From: Muricoccus pecuniae
GTDB lineage: Bacteria > Pseudomonadota > Alphaproteobacteria > Acetobacterales > Acetobacteraceae
Direction: 5' to 3'
DNA length: 64,000 nucleotides
Assembly: GCF_014199205.1 (NCBI RefSeq)
Contig: NZ_JACIJD010000003.1
Span: 1 to 64,000 of the forward strand
The notes under the pieces are model-generated. The model did not search any database and was not told the DNA's origin. It was given only the letters and a program-made list of their open reading frames with translations. The position numbers and the translations under genes were made by a program. Shown here piece by piece: positions 33,584 through 42,676 of the stretch (position 1 is the first letter of the stretch; every line of letters begins with the position of its first letter).

Positions 33584-34132
33584 TCAGCCCTCATAGGCCA
33601 GCAGCGCCTCGAAGTTCGTGTCGCCGAGCCTGGCCCGGCCCTTGAGCGAGGTGAGCTCGATCAGGGCGGCGGCGGCCGGCACCTCCGCCCCGGCCTGCCG
33701 GAGGAGCGCGATGCACGCGGCCAGGGTGCCGCCGGTGGCCAGGAGGTCGTCCAGCACCACCACGCGGTCGCCCGGGCGGACGGCATCGGCCTGCATCTCG
33801 ATCCGGTCGGTCCCGTATTCCAGCGCGTAGTTCAGCCCGATGATCGCGCCCGGGAGCTTGCCCCGCTTGCGCAGCATGACGAAGCCGAGGCCGAGCTCGA
33901 GCGCGAGGGGCGCCGCCACCAGGAAGCCGCGGCTCTCGATGCCGGCCAGCAGGGTGGGGCGGTGCGGGCGCACGATGTCGGCCAGGCGGCGCATCGCCTC
34001 CTTCCAGGCCGGGCCATGCCGCAGGAGGGTGGAGATGTCGTAGAAAAGGATGCCCGGCTTCGGGAAGTCGGGAATGCCGCGGATATGGTCCTTGAGGTCG
34101 AGCCGTGGGGCATCGGCGGGGCTGGTGGTCAC
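33584..34132 (-). CDS. apt: Adenine phosphoribosyltransferase
   Basis: A 182-residue purine-salvage enzyme that makes AMP from adenine and PRPP in the cytoplasm. It has [20 protein letters not shown] at the N-terminus, [20 protein letters not shown] in the middle, and the PRPP-binding motif [14 protein letters not shown] at residues about 123-136. Length and motifs are normal. ATG 34132 gives [10 protein letters not shown]. The gene is monocistronic or shares a transcript with the exported protein 54 bases downstream. Confidence 0.97.
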   Translation of the reverse strand: MTTSPADAPRLDLKDHIRGIPDFPKPGILFYDISTLLRHGPAWKEAMRRLADIVRPHRPTLLAGIESRGFLVAAPLALELGLGFVMLRKRGKLPGAIIGLNYALEYGTDRIEMQADAVRPGDRVVVLDDLLATGGTLAACIALLRQAGAEVPAAAALIELTSLKGRARLGDTNFEALLAYEG

Positions 34133-34255
34133 TGCGCGGGCTCCGTCTCTGGAAGGGCGGCCGCCTCATAGGCCGCCGCGGGCCCGCGGGGCAAACCGCG
34201 GGCAGGGGCATCAGGGGGCTTGGCGCGCGGCCGGGAATGCGGCACCAGCGCGGCT

Positions 34256-34441
34256 ATGTCGCGCGTCCCCATCGCCGCCACGGTCGGCATCCTGGGCTTC
34301 CTGCTCTATGTGGGGCTGGCCGTGGCCCTGGCCGATGCCGTGCCGCGCCACTGGGCGTGGCAGGCGCTCTACTTCCTCGCGGCCGGGCTGGCCTGGGTAT
34401 GGCCCGCCCTGCGCCTGATCCTCTGGGCGGCGCGAAAGTAA
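34256..34441 (+). CDS. DUF2842 small membrane protein
   Basis: A 61-residue protein with two hydrophobic segments: IAATVGILGFLLYVGLAVAL and WQALYFLAAGLAWVWPALRL. The W-QALYFLAAGLAW-P pattern near the C-terminus identifies DUF2842, a small inner-membrane family almost confined to alphaproteobacteria and of unknown function. ATG 34256 (MSRVPIAAT) is chosen over an upstream ATG at 34220 because the first segment then starts close to the N-terminus. Confidence 0.85.
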   Translation: MSRVPIAATVGILGFLLYVGLAVALADAVPRHWAWQALYFLAAGLAWVWPALRLILWAARK

Positions 34442-34471
34442 GGCCCGCGCCGCCCGGGTTCCGAACCGGCC

Positions 34472-35227
34472 TCAGAAGGTGCGGCTGAGGAAGACCATCG
34501 CGCGCGCCTCGCAGATCTTCTGCGCGCCGAAGCACTCGCCGCGGCTCAGATTCGTGTCGTAGTAGCCGGCCGTCAGCACGAAGTCCGAGAACTTGTAGGC
34601 CAGGGTGACGTTCCAGTTGGCGAAATCGGGCGATCCCCAGCGGGCGTTGTTCTGGATCCACTGATAGCCGGCGCGCCCGGCGAGGGTGAAGTCGTAGGGG
34701 AGGGAGACCTCCACGCCGCCCTCGACATAGAAGCCGGTGCCGGACTCGGCCTGGTAGTTCGGCGAGTAGTTCACCGCGCCGAGCACCTTCACCGGAACGG
34801 GCAGGGACGGGACCTCGTAGCTCGCCTTGGCCGCCAGCTCGAAATACTGCAGGTCGTAGAAGCCCGGCCCGTTCTGATAGCCCGGATAGGTGTAGGCGAT
34901 GCCGCCGAGGTCGAGGCTCACGCCGTAGAGGCTCGTGCGCCAGCCTGCCAGCGCGTCGATCTCCTGGCGGGCGTTCGTGTTGAGAAAGGTGACATTGGAA
35001 GCGAAGGCGCCGACATAGAGGCCGCTCGTGTGCTGGATGTCGATCGTGCCCTGCACGGCCGGGCGGTTCTGGGTCTGGCTGACGCCGCGGAACAGGTAGT
35101 CGCTGGAGACGGTCGGCGTGATGCCGATGGTCAGCCCCGCGCTCTCCAGCTCGAAAGCCCCGGCCGTCCCGGCCGCGAGCGAGAGGCCCAGCGCGAAAGC
35201 CGCGGCCGGGACAGTCTTGGTCCTCAT
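34472..35227 (-). CDS. TorF-family putative outer-membrane porin
   Basis: A 251-residue protein with a Sec signal (AAFALGLSLAAGTAGAFE) and a beta-barrel pattern ending in Phe (LSRTF). GITPTVSSDYLFRGVSQTQN and RPAVQGTIDIQHTSGLYVGA are the hallmark start of the Proteobacterial TorF/TIGR02001 porins, followed by alternating strands such as LYGVSLDLGGIAYTYPGYQN and LAYKFSDFVLTAGYYDTNLS. It should sit in the outer membrane and allow small solutes through. The two Cys in CFGAQKICEA near the C-terminus could form a disulphide. Transcribed alone on the minus strand. Confidence 0.88.
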   Translation of the reverse strand: MRTKTVPAAAFALGLSLAAGTAGAFELESAGLTIGITPTVSSDYLFRGVSQTQNRPAVQGTIDIQHTSGLYVGAFASNVTFLNTNARQEIDALAGWRTSLYGVSLDLGGIAYTYPGYQNGPGFYDLQYFELAAKASYEVPSLPVPVKVLGAVNYSPNYQAESGTGFYVEGGVEVSLPYDFTLAGRAGYQWIQNNARWGSPDFANWNVTLAYKFSDFVLTAGYYDTNLSRGECFGAQKICEARAMVFLSRTF

Positions 35228-35362
35228 GAAATCTCCCCCTCACGCGCTTGCGTGGTGCAGGGATCCCTAGCGAGGGCTGTGCCACTCTCCATGGGGCCGG
35301 GCGGGCCGCGTAACGATCCGGCGTGCCTGTTGCGCCGCAGCCACGGTGGAGGAGGGCGATAT

Positions 35363-35400
35363 GGAAAAGCCCCGCACGGGGGTTCCGTGCGGGGCTTTCC
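35363..35400 (-). terminator. Intrinsic terminator of tRNA-Pro
   Basis: On the minus strand AAAGCCCCGCACGG pairs with CCGTGCGGGGCTTT (35366-35398) and runs into CTTTTCC. The stem is long and perfect, and it lies about 12 bases after the tRNA-Pro 3' end, in the right direction to end it. Confidence 0.85.
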
Positions 35401-35411
35401 AGAGCCGTCGA

Positions 35412-35488
35412 TGGTCGGAGCGAGAGGATTCGAACCTCCGGCCCCTGCGTCCCGAACACAGTGCTCTACCAGGCTGAGCTACGCTCCG
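35412..35488 (-). tRNA. tRNA-Pro (anticodon CGG)
   Basis: A 77-base cloverleaf with encoded CCA on the minus strand: acceptor CGGAGCG paired with CGCTCCG, D-arm GCTC-AGCCTGGTA-GAGC, anticodon arm CTGTG-TTCGGGA-CGCAG with anticodon CGG, and T-arm GGAGG-TTCGAAT-CCTCT. It reads the Pro codon CCG, which is abundant here. Confidence 0.97.
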
Positions 35489-35511
35489 TCACGACGGCGT
35501 CCGGGCGGCGG

Positions 35512-35540
35512 CGTATACCGCCCCGCCGAGGGCGGGGCAA
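35512..35540 (-). promoter_or_regulatory. Probable promoter of tRNA-Pro
   Basis: On the minus strand TTGCCC (35540-35535) and TATACG (35517-35512) are separated by 17 bases. The tRNA begins 23 bases after the -10 hexamer. The fit is moderate but the position is right. Confidence 0.5.
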
Positions 35541-35662
35541 GGGTGCCCAGTGGCCGACGCGGCCTGAAAACGGGCCGGAAGGGAAAAATGCTGGCTCCCG
35601 CCCCATCGTTCCGGCGGCGAAGCGCCGCTAGGCTCTTCTCGCGAATCCAACCGGGACAACCG

Positions 35663-36097
35663 ATGAGACAGATCCTCCTCTCCGCCGCCGCCCTCGCGGC
35701 CATGCTCGCCGCAGGCGCGGCACTCGCCCAGACCGACCCCGTCACGGCCCGGAAGGAAGGGCTGAAGCGGATGCAGGCGAATCTCGAAGCCATCGGGAAC
35801 GTCGCCAAGGACGGCGGCGACACGCGCGAGGTGGCCCCCCGTGCCGAGGAGATGGTCACCTTCTTCCGCGGCTTCCCCGCGCTCTTCCCCCAGGGCTCCG
35901 ACGGCAATGGCTCCCGCGCCCTGCCGGCCGTCTGGTCGGACCGGGACGGGTTCGAGCGCGCCTCGGCCAATGCGGTGACTGCCGCGGAGGCGCTGCGGAC
36001 CGCGGCGGCGAGCGGCGATGCCGCGGCAACGGGCGCCGCCGTGCGGAACATGGGCGGCACCTGCGGCGCCTGCCACCGCAACTACCGCGGGCGCTGA
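35663..36097 (+). CDS. Cytochrome c', periplasmic
   Basis: A 144-residue protein with a Sec signal (LLSAAALAAMLAAGAALAQ) and a C-terminal haem c site CGACH at residues 134-138, seven residues from the end. The helical pattern RKEGLKRMQANLEAIGNVAK and VTFFRGFPALFPQGSDG is that of cytochrome c', a four-helix-bundle cytochrome that binds NO or shuttles electrons. A convergent cytochrome b561-type gene ends 15 bases away, and these two families are often paired. ATG 35663 is chosen for the signal peptide; the upstream frame crosses the tRNA. Confidence 0.92.
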   Translation: MRQILLSAAALAAMLAAGAALAQTDPVTARKEGLKRMQANLEAIGNVAKDGGDTREVAPRAEEMVTFFRGFPALFPQGSDGNGSRALPAVWSDRDGFERASANAVTAAEALRTAAASGDAAATGAAVRNMGGTCGACHRNYRGR

Positions 36098-36112
36098 TCC
36101 CCTCCGGCGGCC

Positions 36113-36784
36113 TCAGCCCTGCCGGGCGATGGCCGCCACCACCCCCGCGGCGAGGGTGAGGAGGATGAGGGCGAGCCAGGGGCTGCCGATCCGCGGCCCC
36201 CGGCCGGCCCAGCCGGCGGGCAGCCGCTTGAAGCCCGTGACCATGGGCCGCACGAGATCCTGCCGCTTCAGCACGGCATAGGCCAGCACGGCCAGGACAT
36301 GCAGCGCCACCGCGGCCAGGACCAGGTTGAAGGCGCCGAGATGGACGCTGCGCGCGGCATCCGACACCTCCGGCGGAACGGCGCGTGCGAGCGGGCCGCG
36401 GGTGAGGATGCCGTCATCGGTGAAGAGGCCTGATCCGGCCTGGACCAGCAGCAGCCCGATGAGCGCCAGCACCATCCAGCCGCCCGCCGCATTGTGCCCG
36501 ATCTCGGTGTCCGGCTCTCGCCGGCCGATGTGGCGGAGATGCCTCAGCCCCGCCATGGGCGAGCGCAGGAAGCGGGAGAAGCGGGCCGTGTCGGACCCGA
36601 CGATTCCCCAGGCTAGCCGGAAGAGCAGCAGGGCGAGGATCACCTCCCCGGAGATGAAGTGCCAGTCCATCCGGCCCGTCTCCGCGCTCCACCAGGAGAA
36701 GCCGACCAGCGCGGCCACGCCCCAGTGAACGAGGCGGATCCAGCCGTCCCACACCTTCACCCGCACCCCATCCGACTCGGCCAT
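36113..36784 (-). CDS. Cytochrome b561-type membrane protein
   Basis: A 223-residue inner-membrane protein with four or five helices and family sequences VKVWDGWIRLVHWGVAALVG, GRMDWHFISGEVILALLLFR, and AARSVHLGAFNLVLAAVALH. His residues in the first, second and later helices (RLVHW, WHFISG, SVHLG, ALHVL) are in place to bind two haem b groups. Such proteins pass electrons from the quinone pool or a dehydrogenase to soluble cytochromes, here plausibly the cytochrome c' encoded convergently 15 bases away. ATG 36784 follows AGGAGGACCAGGA. Confidence 0.9.
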   Translation of the reverse strand: MAESDGVRVKVWDGWIRLVHWGVAALVGFSWWSAETGRMDWHFISGEVILALLLFRLAWGIVGSDTARFSRFLRSPMAGLRHLRHIGRREPDTEIGHNAAGGWMVLALIGLLLVQAGSGLFTDDGILTRGPLARAVPPEVSDAARSVHLGAFNLVLAAVALHVLAVLAYAVLKRQDLVRPMVTGFKRLPAGWAGRGPRIGSPWLALILLTLAAGVVAAIARQG

Positions 36785-36918
36785 TCCTGGTCCTCCTCTC
36801 CTGCCGGGGCAGGATAGGGGGCGGCGGTGGCGCGCGCCCAGGGCGAGGTCCTCGGTAACGGAGCACCAGGCGAGTGTGCCCTTGTGGCATGGGGGGCGGG
36901 CGCACTAGTTACGACTCC

Positions 36919-37962
36919 ATGACAGATGCCTCGCGGCTATGGATCGTCGGTGGCGCTGCGGTCCTGGCGGCCGCTCTCTGGGGCGGTGCCTTCTACGGAC
37001 TGCAAGACCGCGCCGCGGCCCCGCCCGCGCCGGCCCCGACCCGGGCGGAGGGAGGCGCGCGCCCCACATCCCTGCCCCCCGCCGGGGAGGCCAGGCCCGC
37101 CCGGCTGCCCGAGCCGCCCCGCTTCGACGTGGTGCGCATGGGCGCCCGGGGCACGGTCGTGGTCGCCGGCCGCGCCGCGCCGGGCGCCGATGTCGTGCTG
37201 CGGGAAGGCGGGCGCGAGATCGGGCGGGCCCGCGCCGATTCGCGCGGCGAATGGGTCATCCTTCCCGCCGAGCCCCTGGGCAGTGGGGCGCGCGAGCTCT
37301 CCCTGGCCGCGCGGCTGCCCGGCGGCGAGGAGATGATGGGCGCCGACACCGTGCTCGTGGTCGGCCCGGCGCCAGCCGGGCCGGAGGTGGCGGGAGCAAC
37401 CCCGGATGGGGTCGCGCGGGAAGAGGGAAGGGCGGAGGGGCCGCTCGTTCTCCTTCTCCCGCCCACGGCCGCGGGCGCCCCGCGGCTGCTCGGCCGGTCC
37501 GATGGGCCCGCGCTGCCGCTTGGGCTGGACGTGGTGGATTACGACGAGGCCGGCGCGATGCGCTTCGCCGGGAACGCCCCGCCCGGTGTCCGCCTTCGCA
37601 TCTACGCCGACAACCGCCACTTGGGCGACGCGCAGGCCGATCCGGCCGGGCGCTGGTCGCTCATCCCCTCCGCCGGCCTGGCGCGAGGGCGCCACATGCT
37701 GCGGGTGGACCAGCTCGACCCTGTGGGGCCCCGGGCGGTTCGCGTGGCCAGCCGCATCGAGGTGCCCTTCCAGCGCGAGATCCTCCCGCCCGGCACGGTC
37801 CGGGACGGGCGGTTGGTGGTCCAGCCCGGCGCGAATCTCTGGCGCATCGCGCGCGAGGCCTACGGCCAGGGCACGCGCTACACCGTCATCTACCGCGCCA
37901 ACCGGGAGCAGATCCGCAACCCCGCCCGCATCTATCCCGGGCAGGTCCTGGCGGTGCCCTAG
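36919..37962 (+). CDS. LysM domain-containing envelope protein
   Basis: A 347-residue protein with an N-terminal membrane anchor ([20 protein letters not shown]), a Pro/Ala-rich linker ([12 protein letters not shown]), Ig-like strands ([20 protein letters not shown] and [20 protein letters not shown]) and a C-terminal LysM domain at about residues 298-346: [40 protein letters not shown]. LysM binds peptidoglycan, so the protein probably spans from the membrane to the cell wall. ATG 36919 fits the anchor. psd follows after 88 bases on the same strand. Confidence 0.87.
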   Translation: MTDASRLWIVGGAAVLAAALWGGAFYGLQDRAAAPPAPAPTRAEGGARPTSLPPAGEARPARLPEPPRFDVVRMGARGTVVVAGRAAPGADVVLREGGREIGRARADSRGEWVILPAEPLGSGARELSLAARLPGGEEMMGADTVLVVGPAPAGPEVAGATPDGVAREEGRAEGPLVLLLPPTAAGAPRLLGRSDGPALPLGLDVVDYDEAGAMRFAGNAPPGVRLRIYADNRHLGDAQADPAGRWSLIPSAGLARGRHMLRVDQLDPVGPRAVRVASRIEVPFQREILPPGTVRDGRLVVQPGANLWRIAREAYGQGTRYTVIYRANREQIRNPARIYPGQVLAVP

Positions 37963-38050
37963 GCGCATCCGGGCGCCGAAAGGGAGGCGCAGGGTTGTCC
38001 GGGGGGCTCCGAGCAACCATAACCGGACCTTCCCACTTTCCTGGATCGCC

Positions 38051-38752
38051 ATGTCTCTCGCGCACAACCTGCGCCTCGTCCTCGCCCCCCCGCACCCCGC
38101 CGGGCGACCCTTCCTCATCGGAGGGGCGGCGGTGGCCGTCCTCGGCGGCGCGGTGCTGGGAGGCTGGCTGTTCTGGCTGGGCGCGGCCTTCACCGGCTTC
38201 TGCCTCTACTTCTTCCGCGACCCCGAGCGCGTCACCCCGGGCAAGCCCGGCCTCTTCGTCGCGCCCGCGGACGGGCACATCGTCTCCATCGAGCCGGCCG
38301 TGCCGCCGGAGGAGCTGGGGCTCGGCCCCGCCCCGCGCTGGCGGGTGGCCACCTTCCTCTCGGTAATGGACGTGCACGTGAATCGCGTTCCCATGGAGGG
38401 AACGGTGACGCGGGTGGCCTACCGGCACGGCGCCTTCGTCAACGCCTCCCTCGACAAGGCGAGCACGGACAACGAGCGCAACGCCCTCGCTGTCCGCATC
38501 CCGGACGGGCGCGACTACGCCGTGGTGCAGATCGCGGGACTGATCGCGCGGCGCATCCTCTGCGATGTGCGGGAGGGCAGCCAGATCCGCAGCGGCGAGC
38601 GGTTCGGCATCATCCGTTTCGGCAGCCGCACCGACCTTTACCTGCCCGAGGGCGTTCGCCCCATCGTCGAGGTCGGCCAGACCATGATCGGGGGCGAGAC
38701 GGTCATGGCCGATCTCTCCCACCCCACGGCCACGCAGCCAGCAGGAGCCTGA
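38051..38752 (+). CDS. psd: Phosphatidylserine decarboxylase proenzyme
   Basis: A 233-residue short-type Psd that forms phosphatidylethanolamine at the inner membrane. The N-terminal membrane segments are [20 protein letters not shown] and [39 protein letters not shown] and the maturation site [13 protein letters not shown] follow; self-cleavage before Ser192 creates the pyruvoyl group. pssA starts eight bases after the stop, so the two steps of phosphatidylethanolamine synthesis are in one operon. Confidence 0.96.
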   Translation: MSLAHNLRLVLAPPHPAGRPFLIGGAAVAVLGGAVLGGWLFWLGAAFTGFCLYFFRDPERVTPGKPGLFVAPADGHIVSIEPAVPPEELGLGPAPRWRVATFLSVMDVHVNRVPMEGTVTRVAYRHGAFVNASLDKASTDNERNALAVRIPDGRDYAVVQIAGLIARRILCDVREGSQIRSGERFGIIRFGSRTDLYLPEGVRPIVEVGQTMIGGETVMADLSHPTATQPAGA

Positions 38753-38759
38753 TAGAGGA

Positions 38760-39623
38760 ATGGGACAGGCGCCGCGCCGCTTCCGCTTCACCCCGCGCAA
38801 GCTCGGTCCGAGGGAGCGGCCGCGGCTCGGGGGCCTGTCCTTCAACCGGCTGCTGCCGAACCTGCTGACGATGCTCGGCCTCTGCGCCGGCATGACGGCG
38901 ATCCGCTTCGCCATCGAGGCCCGCTGGGAACCGGCGGTGACGCTGATCGTGGTCGCCGCCTTCATCGACGGCATCGACGGGCGGCTGGCGCGCCTTCTCC
39001 AGGCCACCTCCCGCTTCGGGGCCGAGTTCGACAGCCTGTCGGACTTCCTCTGCTTCGGCGTGGCGCCCGCCTTCATCCTGTTCCTCTGGACGCTGCACGA
39101 CGCGCGCGGGCTCGGCTTCATTCCCTGCCTGCTCTTCGCGGCCTGCATGGCCCTGCGCCTCGCGCGCTTCAACGCGGCCATCGACGCCCCGGCCGCGCCC
39201 GGCACCGTGCCCCGCCCGGCGGGCTTCTTCACGGGCGTTCCCGCCCCGGCCGGCGCCGGCCTAGCCCTCTTTCCGATCTTCGCCGCCCTCACCTTCGAGG
39301 GCTGGGGGCTCGACCGGCTGGCGGCGGCGATGCGCCACCCGGTCTTCTCCACCGTCCTGCTGGTGGCGATCGCGGGGCTGCTGGTCAGCACCCTGCCGAC
39401 CTGGTCCTTCAAGAAGGTGAAGATCCCCCGCCAGGCCGTGCTTCTGCTCATGCTCGGCGCCGCCGCCTATGCGGCGCTGCTGGTGGCCGAGCCCTGGGCC
39501 GCGCTGGCGGCCGCGGGCTTTGTCTATATGGGGATGATCCCTTTCTCCCTGCGCTCCTACCGCCAGAAGCTGGAGGCAGCGCGCCTTGCCATGCCCTCCG
39601 AGGCGGAGAGCCCTGCCGCCTAG
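38760..39623 (+). CDS. pssA: CDP-diacylglycerol-serine O-phosphatidyltransferase
   Basis: A 287-residue type II phosphatidylserine synthase of the CDP-alcohol phosphotransferase family. The catalytic motif DG-x2-AR-x8-G-x3-D-x3-D is seen as DGIDGRLARLLQATSRFG, then EFDSLSD (Asp70, Asp91, Asp95). It has six to eight membrane helices, including LLLMLGAAAYAALLVAEPWA near the end. It makes the substrate for psd, its upstream neighbour. The stop codon lies inside a strong palindrome shared with the convergent chemoreceptor gene. Confidence 0.96.
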   Translation: MGQAPRRFRFTPRKLGPRERPRLGGLSFNRLLPNLLTMLGLCAGMTAIRFAIEARWEPAVTLIVVAAFIDGIDGRLARLLQATSRFGAEFDSLSDFLCFGVAPAFILFLWTLHDARGLGFIPCLLFAACMALRLARFNAAIDAPAAPGTVPRPAGFFTGVPAPAGAGLALFPIFAALTFEGWGLDRLAAAMRHPVFSTVLLVAIAGLLVSTLPTWSFKKVKIPRQAVLLLMLGAAAYAALLVAEPWAALAAAGFVYMGMIPFSLRSYRQKLEAARLAMPSEAESPAA

Positions 39624-39639
39624 AGGGGCGGCAGGGCTC
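39608..39639. terminator. Bidirectional terminator between pssA and chemoreceptor gene
   Basis: GAGCCCTGCCGCC (39608-39620) and GGCGGCAGGGCTC (39627-39639) form a perfect 13-base-pair stem with a six-base loop TAGAGG that contains the pssA stop codon. It can fold in both transcripts. There is no T-run on either side. Confidence 0.65.
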
Positions 39640-39643
39640 CGGG

Positions 39644-41320
39644 TCAGGCCCGCCTGATCTCGCCGAGGAAGCGGTCCATGCGGCTGCGCAGCAGCTCGGC
39701 CTGCTCGGAGAGCTCGCCCGAGGCGGCGCGGAGCTGGTCGGCGGCGGCGCCGGTGCGCTCGGCCCCCTCCGTCACCCCTGCCGTGTGACGCGACACGTCC
39801 TGGGTGCCGGCGGCGGCCTCGGCCACGGCACGGCCGATCTCGCGGGTCGCGGCCGACTGCTCCTCGGCGGCGGAGGCGACCTGGGTCGTGATGCCGCCAA
39901 TCCGCTCGATCGTCTCCACGATGCCGCCGATCGCCCCCACCGCGCGCTCCGTCTCGGCCTGCATGGCCGCGATCTGGCTGCTGATCTCCTCCGTGGCCTT
40001 GGCGGTCTGGGCGGCCAGGTTCTTCACCTCGCTCGCCACCACGGCGAAGCCGCGCCCCGCCTCGCCGGCCCGCGCCGCCTCGATCGTGGCGTTGAGGGCC
40101 AGCAGGTTCGTCTGCCCGGCGATGTCGGAGATCAGCCGCACCACGTCGCCGATGCTGCGAGCCGCTTCCGAGAGTCCGTGGACGGCCGCATCCGTCGCCC
40201 GCGCCTCGTCCGCCGCGCGGCGCGCCACCTCGGCGCTGCTGGTCACCTGGCGGGAGACCTCGGCGATCGATGCGGCAAGCTCCTCCGCGGAGGCGGCGAC
40301 CGTCTGCACGTTCGCGCTCGCCTGCTCGGAGGCGGCCGCCACCGAGGTCGCGCGCGAGATGCCCTCCTGCGCCGTGCCGGCCATCTCGCCCGCCGTCGCG
40401 TCCAGCTCGGTCGCGGCGGCGGCCACGCCGCGCAGCACGTCGGCCGTCCCGGCCTCGAAGTCCCGCACGAGCGCGTCCATGCGGGCCGAGCGCTCGGCCT
40501 TGACCCGCTCATCCTCGGCCCGGGCGGCCGCGAGCGCATCGGCCTCGCGCAGCCCGTCGCGGCAGGTCATGACGGCGCGCGCCATCTCGCCGATCTCGTC
40601 CGTGCGCGACACCTCGCCCAGCTCGAAGCCGTAATCCCGGCGCGAGAGGCGCAGCATCGAGCCGGAGAGGTTCCCGATCCCGCCCGCCACGTTGCGGGTC
40701 AGCCAGACCACGCTCGCGCCCGACAGGATCGCGGCGAGGAGAAGCGTGCCAAGGCATGTCCAGAGCGCTCGGCGATAGGCGGCTTCCGCCTCCTCGCCGG
40801 CCGTGGCGGCGCCCGCCTTGTTGAAGGCGCTCGCCTGGTCGGCCGCTTCGAGGAAGGCGCGGAACTGCAGCGCGGACGGTCCGTTGAAGGCGGCCATCGC
40901 CGCCGGATCGTCATGCCGGGCCAGCAGGGGGCGCACGAACTCCGAGTAGGTGCGGTAGGTTGCCTGGATCTTCTCGAAGATCTTCCGCTCCTCCGGGGAG
41001 GAGACGAGGGCCTCGTAGGCCTTCAGCGCGGCCTGGACCGCCACCCCGGCCTGCGTCGTGTCGTTGAGCGCGCCGGCACGCTGCGCGGGGTCATCCGTCG
41101 CCATCACGCGCGCGGCGCGGATGCGCTCCCGGCTGATGATCGTCTTCAGTTCGCCGATGGCGGCGACGCCCGGGAGCCAGTTGTCCCGGATGTCGCGGGT
41201 GGCGGCGTTCATCACGCCGAACTGGTGGATCGACAGCCCGCCCAGGCCGAGGATGAGGGCGAACATCAGGCCGAAGGTAACGAGCAGCTTGCCCCGGATG
41301 GGAAGCGAGTTCAGTGACAT
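39644..41320 (-). CDS. Methyl-accepting chemotaxis protein
   Basis: A 558-residue chemoreceptor. Membrane helix 1 is [20 protein letters not shown]; a periplasmic four-helix-bundle domain (residues about 35-185) follows; helix 2 is [20 protein letters not shown], then a HAMP domain ([20 protein letters not shown]). The signalling hairpin has [40 protein letters not shown] at its tip, the CheA/CheW contact region. No C-terminal NWETF-type pentapeptide is present. ATG 41320 ([11 protein letters not shown]) is chosen with AGGAGAGG upstream. The ligand is unknown. The flagellar cluster nearby implies use in swimming. Confidence 0.93.
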   Translation of the reverse strand: MSLNSLPIRGKLLVTFGLMFALILGLGGLSIHQFGVMNAATRDIRDNWLPGVAAIGELKTIISRERIRAARVMATDDPAQRAGALNDTTQAGVAVQAALKAYEALVSSPEERKIFEKIQATYRTYSEFVRPLLARHDDPAAMAAFNGPSALQFRAFLEAADQASAFNKAGAATAGEEAEAAYRRALWTCLGTLLLAAILSGASVVWLTRNVAGGIGNLSGSMLRLSRRDYGFELGEVSRTDEIGEMARAVMTCRDGLREADALAAARAEDERVKAERSARMDALVRDFEAGTADVLRGVAAAATELDATAGEMAGTAQEGISRATSVAAASEQASANVQTVAASAEELAASIAEVSRQVTSSAEVARRAADEARATDAAVHGLSEAARSIGDVVRLISDIAGQTNLLALNATIEAARAGEAGRGFAVVASEVKNLAAQTAKATEEISSQIAAMQAETERAVGAIGGIVETIERIGGITTQVASAAEEQSAATREIGRAVAEAAAGTQDVSRHTAGVTEGAERTGAAADQLRAASGELSEQAELLRSRMDRFLGEIRRA

Positions 41321-41403
41321 GGAAGGGGCGACCTCTCCTGCAAGGGCCGCCATTCTCCCCCCCTATCCCTGAAGATTCCGTTCCATCTGGCGCAAGCCCC
41401 TGC

Positions 41404-42630
41404 TCAGCCCCTGGGCTTGGCCACCAGCACGCCCTCCTCCCGGAGCGCCTCGATCTCCTCGGCCGAGTAGCCCGCGGCGGCCAGCACCTCCTCCCCGTGC
41501 TCGTTGAAGCGGGGAGGCGCCGTGCGCGCCCCGCCCGGCGTGCGGGAGAGCTTGATTGGGGTGTTCAGCGCCCGGAACTCGCCGATCTCGGCCACCATCT
41601 CGCGGGCCGCCGTGTGCGGGGCCGCCACGGCCTCGTCCACGTAGAGCACGGGCCCGGCGGGCAGCCCGGCCTTGAGCATGCGCTCGCAAAGGGCGTGGCC
41701 GTCCTCCGTGATCAGACGCGCCTCCAGGATCGTGTCCAGCGCCCCGCGGTTCACCACGCGGTCCCCGTTGGTGGCGAATCGCGGGTCCTCGGCGATGTCC
41801 TCCAGCCCGAGGAAGGCGCAGAACTTGCGCCAGGCGGGCTCGTTCCCGCAGGCGACGAAGATCTCGCAGGTCCGGGTTCGGAACTTGGCGTAGGGGCTGA
41901 TGTTGGGGTGCGGGTTGCCCGTCGCGGCGGGGCGCCTGCCGTTCAGGAAGTGGTTCGCGGCCTGCGGGTGCAGCAGCGCCATGCCGCAGTCGTGCAGCGT
42001 CATGTCCACGTACTGCCCGCGCCCGGAGCGCTCGCGCTCCTGCAGCGCCATGAGGATGCCGATGGTGGAGTAGAGGCCGGTGGCGAGGTCCACCACCGGC
42101 GTGCCCATCCGCAGCGGGCCGCTTCCGGGCTCCCCGTTGATCGACATCAGCCCGACCATGGCCTGCACCACCGCGTCGTAGCCCGGCAGCCCGCCGAGCG
42201 GCCCCTCCGCGCCGAAGCCGGAGACGCGGCAGTGGACGAGGCGCGGGAAGCGCTGGGAGAGGGTCTCGTAGCCGATGCCCCACCGCTCCATGCTGCCGGG
42301 CTTGTAGTTCTCCACCAGCACGTCCGCGCCTTCCAGCAGGCGCAGCAGCACCTCGCGCCCCTCGGGGCGGGAGAGGTCCAGCGCCACGCCGCGCTTGTTG
42401 CGGTTCACGCCGAGGAAGTAGCTCGCCGCGCCGTCCATGAAGGGCGGGCCCCAGGCGCGCGTCTCGTCGCCCTGCGGCGGCTCGATCTTGATTACCTCCG
42501 CCCCGTGGTCGGAGAGGATCATGGTGCAGTAGGGGCCGCCGAGCACGCGGGTGAGGTCGATGACCTTGATCCCGGCCAGGGCGCCGGGGCTCGCGGCGCG
42601 CGTCTCGGGCTGGGGGAGCGCGTCTGTCAT
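41404..42630 (-). CDS. CaiB/BaiF family (class III) CoA-transferase
   Basis: A 408-residue class III CoA-transferase. Start ALAGIKVIDLTRVLGGPYCT, then AEVIKIEPPQGDETRAWGPP, SYFLGVNRNKRGVALDLSRP, GADVLVENYKPGSMERWGIG and GTPVVDLATGLYSTIGILMA. The Asp in VVDLATG is the usual position of the catalytic carboxylate. These enzymes move CoA between organic acids without free CoA. The gene follows the two-subunit family I CoA-transferase on the same strand after 46 bases. An unknown carboxylate that needs CoA activation is the likely theme. Confidence 0.92.
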   Translation of the reverse strand: MTDALPQPETRAASPGALAGIKVIDLTRVLGGPYCTMILSDHGAEVIKIEPPQGDETRAWGPPFMDGAASYFLGVNRNKRGVALDLSRPEGREVLLRLLEGADVLVENYKPGSMERWGIGYETLSQRFPRLVHCRVSGFGAEGPLGGLPGYDAVVQAMVGLMSINGEPGSGPLRMGTPVVDLATGLYSTIGILMALQERERSGRGQYVDMTLHDCGMALLHPQAANHFLNGRRPAATGNPHPNISPYAKFRTRTCEIFVACGNEPAWRKFCAFLGLEDIAEDPRFATNGDRVVNRGALDTILEARLITEDGHALCERMLKAGLPAGPVLYVDEAVAAPHTAAREMVAEIGEFRALNTPIKLSRTPGGARTAPPRFNEHGEEVLAAAGYSAEEIEALREEGVLVAKPRG

Positions 42631-42676
42631 GGGTGTTGTCCTCCTCGGCTCGTTCTGCGCCCCTGGCGGGCCGGGC

